Positions 60,427 to 64,000 of a stretch of 64,000 nucleotides of DNA are shown here, one piece after another. The DNA is taken from contig JALJCS010000010.1 of the NCBI GenBank assembly GCA_023055355.1, positions 21,715,001 to 21,779,000 on the forward strand, read 5' to 3'. This DNA is from Agelaius tricolor. Taxonomy: Eukaryota > Chordata > Aves > Passeriformes > Icteridae. The translations under genes were made by a program, and so were the position numbers. Below the pieces are notes generated by a model. It saw only the letters and a program-made list of their open reading frames with translations, was not told the origin of the DNA and searched no databases. Numbering within the stretch: position 1 is the first letter of the stretch; each line of letters opens with the position of its first letter.

Positions 60427-61178
60427 TTAAAGGGACACTGTCAAGTACTTTTTAAATAGTTTTTAGGGTTTGGGCTTTTTTTACTCTCCATTGTTTGTAA
60501 TATTCTCTTACAAGCTTGAAAATAAAATTTCTTTCCCTACCGATTTTGTCCTTTTCCATTTGGGCATGTATGGTTCTCTCCACTCACCCCATTCCTTTCA
60601 CCATCCCTGTCCTTCTCCTCCCCACCTTTCTTCTGTGACAGGAGGAAATCCATATTTCTGATTTCCTGCTGACTGTCTTCATTCTATGGAGGGTATGTCC
60701 CAACTCTATGGGGTTGAGTTATTTTGCAGCTGCCACAGAGGAAGCATAAGAGCAGGAACCCTAGAAATACGGAGATTAGCTGGGATTTTCAGGAGCAAAA
60801 GCTCAGCTATCACAAAACAATGACCCCATAGTGTTCAAGCCTGAACCCAGCTCCCTCCAAAATCAAGATAAAGTCTTCAGCCAAACTGCATCCATTTAGC
60901 AGCAGTGCCAAGCAACGTTGCATGATGGCTGAATGCAGCTGCCCTCCATCATCATACCAGCACCTCTCGCACCTTCTGTGGAGACAGGGCAAACAGGGGC
61001 TACCAGCTCCTCTGGCAGCCAGGCTGTCACAGGTCAGGTGTTTCTGGACTGGAGAAGGTGTCAAACTTCAGCCTCTGTGTTTGAGCATGGCAGCCATCCT
61101 GCAGCATTGAGGATGGAGGTGAGCAGCTTAAGGCAAGGTCGTATTTTTCACCTCGATTACTTGACAGTGTCCCTTTAA
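60427..61178. mobile_element. TTAA-flanked unit with 17-bp perfect terminal inverted repeats
   Basis: AGGGACACTGTCAAGTA at 60431-60447 is exactly complementary to the sequence at 61158-61174. Each copy is bordered on the outside by TTAA (60427-60430 and 61175-61178). The body is 744 bp. The layout fits a non-autonomous DNA transposon of a TTAA-target superfamily (piggyBac- or Kolobok-like; Kolobok ends often begin with purines such as AGG). The outer flanks, gata on the left and atatc on the right, also look like an imperfect inverted extension, so the arms may instead be part of a longer RNA stem. No transposase frame is present inside. The family is unknown to me. Confidence 0.5.
60521..60526 (+). 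terminator. MARCHF4: Candidate proximal poly(A) signal AATAAA
   Basis: A canonical AATAAA lies 1.4 kb after the stop codon, followed by a T-rich stretch. It falls inside the TTAA-flanked unit. Use is unproven. Confidence 0.35.
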
Positions 61179-61761
61179 ATATCAGAATGCAACAGAACAG
61201 GTACTTACTTCTCTGGCAGAGAATGTGGGAGGTGGAACACCGTCCGAGAAAGCCAGCTTACTGAGGACCAGTGTCAAACAGCATGGTTTATGAGGCCACT
61301 GTACCTTTGTCTGACCAGATTTACTATCTACCAAAGAGTACTTTTGGCAGAGGGGAGAAGAGAGATGGTGGTGGGCAGAGGGAGAGGGAAGGGGCAGTTC
61401 CAGTCATCTCTGAAAGTAGCTATCCCCCAGAAGGAAGGTGTTGCAATGAATGATCTCTGGAAGAACTGTTTCAGTAGAGAGAAACCTGGCCAAAGCAAGC
61501 AAACACTGCAGCCTCTCACTCCTATGCCTGTTCTGGAAGCTGTCCACATTCCAAGAGACGAGTAATTATAGTGTTTTTGGGAAGGGGGAAGCATACACAG
61601 ATGAAGGGACAGCTGTCACCCATGATGTCGTTTCCCGCCCTGCCCTCCACTCATTTAATATGGAGAAGTCAAATTCCTTTAATTTGGCTAACAGATAAAA
61701 TGTTACGAGGTCAGAAGCACAACTTGCTGTGAAAGAGTGGTGTACTCTGAGCACACAGGAC

Positions 61762-61918
61762 TCTGCATACTCTCACTCCAGCTCTGCCACTGACTCTGTA
61801 GCCTTGGGCTGTTTGGCTCAGTCCCCCCTCCACGCAAAGGGGGAATAACAATACGTACCTACCTCACAGGGGTGTTGTGAGAATCCACGTTGGTAAAGCC
61901 TGTTGAAGTGCTGAGTCT
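61762..61918 (+). mobile_element. MIR SINE (sense)
   Basis: The MIR core is clear. Successive blocks read ccagctctgccactgactctg, gtagccttgggc, ggctcagtcccccc, caaagggggaataacaatacgtacctacctcacaggggtgttgtgagaat and ggtaaagcctgttgaa. They match the family order 'ccagctctgccactta', 'tgaccttgggcaag', 'cctcagtttcc', 'aaaatggggataataatagtacctacctcatagggttgttgtgagga' and 'gtaaagcgctt'. It retains more of the consensus than expected for a family more than 100 million years old, which may indicate constraint. Confidence 0.85.
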
Positions 61919-61980
61919 ACCGCCGGTAGTGACGAGGTGTGTGGTGGGGGTGAGCAGCGCTGCCCTTTTGCTGGTTACAG

Positions 61981-62089
61981 TGTGAATCACAGCGGGAGCC
62001 CATCGGCCTTCTCCTCCCTGGAGACCCTCCTCGAGCGGAAGCGGAGGCTGTCGCCCGAGTGCCCTCTCCTCCATTGCATGACATTTTAA
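61981..62089 (+). other. CpG-rich open frame after an acceptor-like site, possible terminal exon
   Basis: A frame open from 61907 runs to a TAA at 62087-62089. It includes Ser-Pro-Ser-Ala-Phe-Ser-Ser-Leu-Glu-Thr-Leu-Leu-Glu-Arg-Lys-Arg-Arg-Leu-Ser-Pro. Directly before 61981 stands tgcccttttgctggttacag, which resembles a 3' splice site. Codon third positions over 61991-62070 are mostly G or C, and CpGs are locally dense (about a dozen between 61920 and 62100). A strong AATAAA follows at 62209. I do not recognise the peptide. It could be an alternative last exon of MARCHF4 or of a noncoding transcript, or a conserved 3' UTR element that is open by chance. No start codon is visible in the frame. 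Confidence 0.3.
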
Positions 62090-62208
62090 GCGGCTGTGAG
62101 GTGCAGGATAGTGACAGACATGAAGTCCTACTTGACCAGGGATTTGCTACAACGTTTTCTATATCTGTGGGGTTTGTTGGTTTGTTTTTTCCATATATTG
62201 TGCTTAGA

Positions 62209-62214
62209 AATAAA
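62209..62214 (+). terminator. MARCHF4: Candidate distal poly(A) signal AATAAA
   Basis: Canonical AATAAA, with the T-rich gtttgttttttccatatattgtgctt upstream and a GT-rich ggtttggggtctattctgttg starting about 20 bases downstream. This is the best-formed poly(A) context on the + strand after the stop codon. Confidence 0.55.
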
Positions 62215-62235
62215 CTTTCCACTTAGGGCTGGCGG

Positions 62236-64000
62236 TTTGGGGTCTATTCTGTTGCATGGCAATGTATACAAGTCTTATTGTCTGTCTTACTGTGCAAATG
62301 ATCCCGCAGCCCAGTTTCAGAGATGGGCATGGTCTGAGCCTTTTCACAGCGGCATAAGACTCAAAAGCCTGTCTAGACTGTTTAATATTTAAACAACACT
62401 ATGAACTTGTCAATTGTATGTGTTCTGTGCAATACGAAGCATGTCATTAGCTGGCTTGATGGGCAGAGGGGCTAAAGGAAGGTCAAAACTTGTTCAAAGA
62501 GCTTCATACATGTGCCAGCATGGGAGCCGAAGGGCTGCCACCAGCAAAGCAAACTCGGGGGAAGCCATTGGAAACTATTTTCAGAACAGTTTACTCCAGA
62601 ACAAGGTACTTCTGAGTTTACGAACTTCTAGGCTGCCAGCCTGAGAGAACAAGTGCAAATTTAGTGTGGGGGTTGGGGTTTTGAATTCCCTTTTTGTTTC
62701 CTCCTCAAAGTTTTGATGGCAGAAATACTGAGGATCTCTTCCTTCCATAGCACAGTTCTCTCATCTCCCACAATCTCCTTGTGCTACTATGCAGGACTTT
62801 CAAAGGTGCAAATGGAGACAGTACGCTCCTGAGACATGAAAAATAAGTTGTGTATTGGGTGATTCTAGCAGATAGATGAGATGGGGCAGAGCTATGCTGC
62901 AGAGGCATCTCTTCTTCCCCATGTCTTTCTTCTAGTCTTGTCTGCTGGGTCCCTGAAGAGACGTTCCCTGTACTTTGTTACAAAGCTGTCAGATCACCTT
63001 CCACTGACAAACAAAGCTTGCAGAGTTTGGCAGCTGTTTCTCCCAACGGAGAAAATTCTGGGTCCTATCACTGTGGAGACCCCTCAGTTCTTGGGCTTTG
63101 TGGTCCTCCAGCATTGTTTGGGGGTGGTCAGTGTGGAGGACTGTGTTCAGCCATCATCAGAAATCGTGCGTGTATGGTCCTGCTCAATCTTGTGATTTCT
63201 GCCAGTCCCCTGATTTTCTGTCAGCTTTGACAGGTCTTTCTGGTAATGCTTTTCTGGTTATGCTCTTCAGAGGTGTTTTGCTCTGTGTCAGTTGCCAATG
63301 CTGTTCTTGCCTACTGAAACATCAGTGCTGGCCTCCAGCTTCACAGCTCTTCCATTCTTGCCATTCTGTCTCTTGGTAAATACTCACTGCCAAGTTCAAA
63401 CCCTCTTCCTCTGTGCCTGCAAGGGGTCAAGCACATGCACTAACCCAAGGGTCACCAGAGAACACAGGGAATGTTAAGAGTCTGTATCAGTAAGTCAAAC
63501 TCTATAACCATCAGTCTTTAATATATATTTACTTTTCCAATCTCAGTGCCTGCTGTTAATTGGTTGCTACAAAAAAAAAGACAAATGCTGGCAAAACCCA
63601 TATACCCAGCTAACACTTGATTTCCAATTTAAAATGTAAAAAACTATGGGCTGTTTTTCAGAAAAATCTGGTCTGTTCCCTGTTGTGGTTTCCCAAGCAA
63701 GTGGTGAAGAGGTTCTTGTTTTACCTTCCCATGATGGGATGGGCAACCCAACGAAAGAGAAAGTCAGCAGCTTAGATTTGAGTCAAGAGAAGTGTCAGCT
63801 GTCCTGTTTTCACTCAGGGAGACAGGAAAATACTATTCACACCTACCAGATCCTTGGCTCTTCTCAAAGCCCTTGATATGGCAGCAGTAACTCTAGAGCC
63901 AATGGCTGCAGCTGGAGGACCATTCTGAAGAATTTCCAGTTCTGAAGACCATCCTCTGTCCACTTGTTGTGGTCAGTCATTCAAGCATCCTCTCTTTGTT
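62236..64000. other. Presumed intergenic, nothing recognised
   Basis: No repeat family, exon or RNA gene was recognised. In mammals the next gene beyond the MARCHF4 3' end is XRCC5 in the opposite orientation, but I see no exon of it here. Open frames are 104 codons or fewer and lack any recognisable domain. Confidence 0.45.

Larger units (their letters stand above)
59118..62235 (+). other. MARCHF4: Probable MARCHF4 3' UTR
   Basis: After the TGA the + strand has no further MARCHF4 coding sequence. The first poly(A) signal with AATAAA is at 60521. A more convincing one is at 62209, with a T-rich stretch upstream and a GT-rich ggtttggggtctattctgttg about 15-30 bases downstream. The 3' UTR is therefore about 1.4 kb with the proximal site and about 3.1 kb with the distal one. 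The extent is inferred; only cDNA or 3'-end reads can set it. Confidence 0.5.

Noticed and set aside
1..64000. Endogenous retrovirus, CRISPR array, tRNA or rRNA genes
   Set aside because: No LTR pair, gag/pol motif, spaced direct-repeat array, tRNA cloverleaf with a TTCRANNC B box in context, or rRNA block was recognised on either strand by eye.
62236..64000. XRCC5 3' exon on the minus strand, expected from mammalian gene order
   Set aside because: No minus-strand segment here resembles the XRCC5 C-terminus; the gene, if syntenic, would begin further right.

Overview
The window is vertebrate nuclear DNA, most likely from a bird. It is gene-poor, it has spliced coding exons with GT/AG boundaries, and its clearest interspersed repeats are 3'-truncated CR1 LINEs, the dominant LINE of bird and reptile genomes. 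It also holds faint MIR-type SINE remnants and a decayed non-LTR reverse transcriptase. No bacterial, plasmid or phage features were seen. The species cannot be fixed from the sequence alone.

One protein-coding gene is recognised, on the + strand: MARCHF4 (MARCH4), a membrane-bound RING-CH E3 ubiquitin ligase. Exons 2, 3 and 4 lie at 31232-31387, 40203-40395 and 58756-59117. They join in phase to give the last 236 residues: most of the RING-CH finger, both transmembrane helices, and the cytosolic tail ending in a class I PDZ-ligand-like Thr-Thr-Val. Exon 1 (N-terminus and the first Cys-x2-Cys of the RING) was not found and probably lies upstream, so positions 1-31231 are read as the 3' part of a large intron 1. 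Introns 2 and 3 are about 8.8 kb and 18.4 kb.

Layout: 1-1036 is a 10-bp-period minisatellite. Positions 1037-31231 are intron 1, with an antisense CR1 (about 6.1-6.6 kb), a possible MIR (about 4.7 kb), a (AGC)11 run, and a CpG-rich patch holding a 19-bp tandem repeat (about 16.9-17.2 kb). Intron 2 carries a (TCCA)14 array. Intron 3 carries a sense CR1 (42.8-43.2 kb), a decayed LINE reverse transcriptase (about 53.05-53.8 kb), and AT-rich homeodomain-motif-rich blocks that could be enhancers. The sequence after the stop codon reads as a long 3' UTR (59118 to about 62235). It contains a pyrimidine tract, a complementary A tract, a TTAA-flanked inverted-repeat pair 744 bp apart end to end, a MIR, and a CpG-rich 60-codon open frame. 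Positions 62236-64000 show no recognisable feature.

I found no clearly new gene system. The most interesting unexplained structures are the TTAA-flanked inverted-repeat unit at 60427-61178 and the CpG-rich, acceptor-preceded open frame at 61981-62089 next to a strong poly(A) signal. Most other open frames are short, lack recognisable domains, and look like chance frames in intronic DNA.
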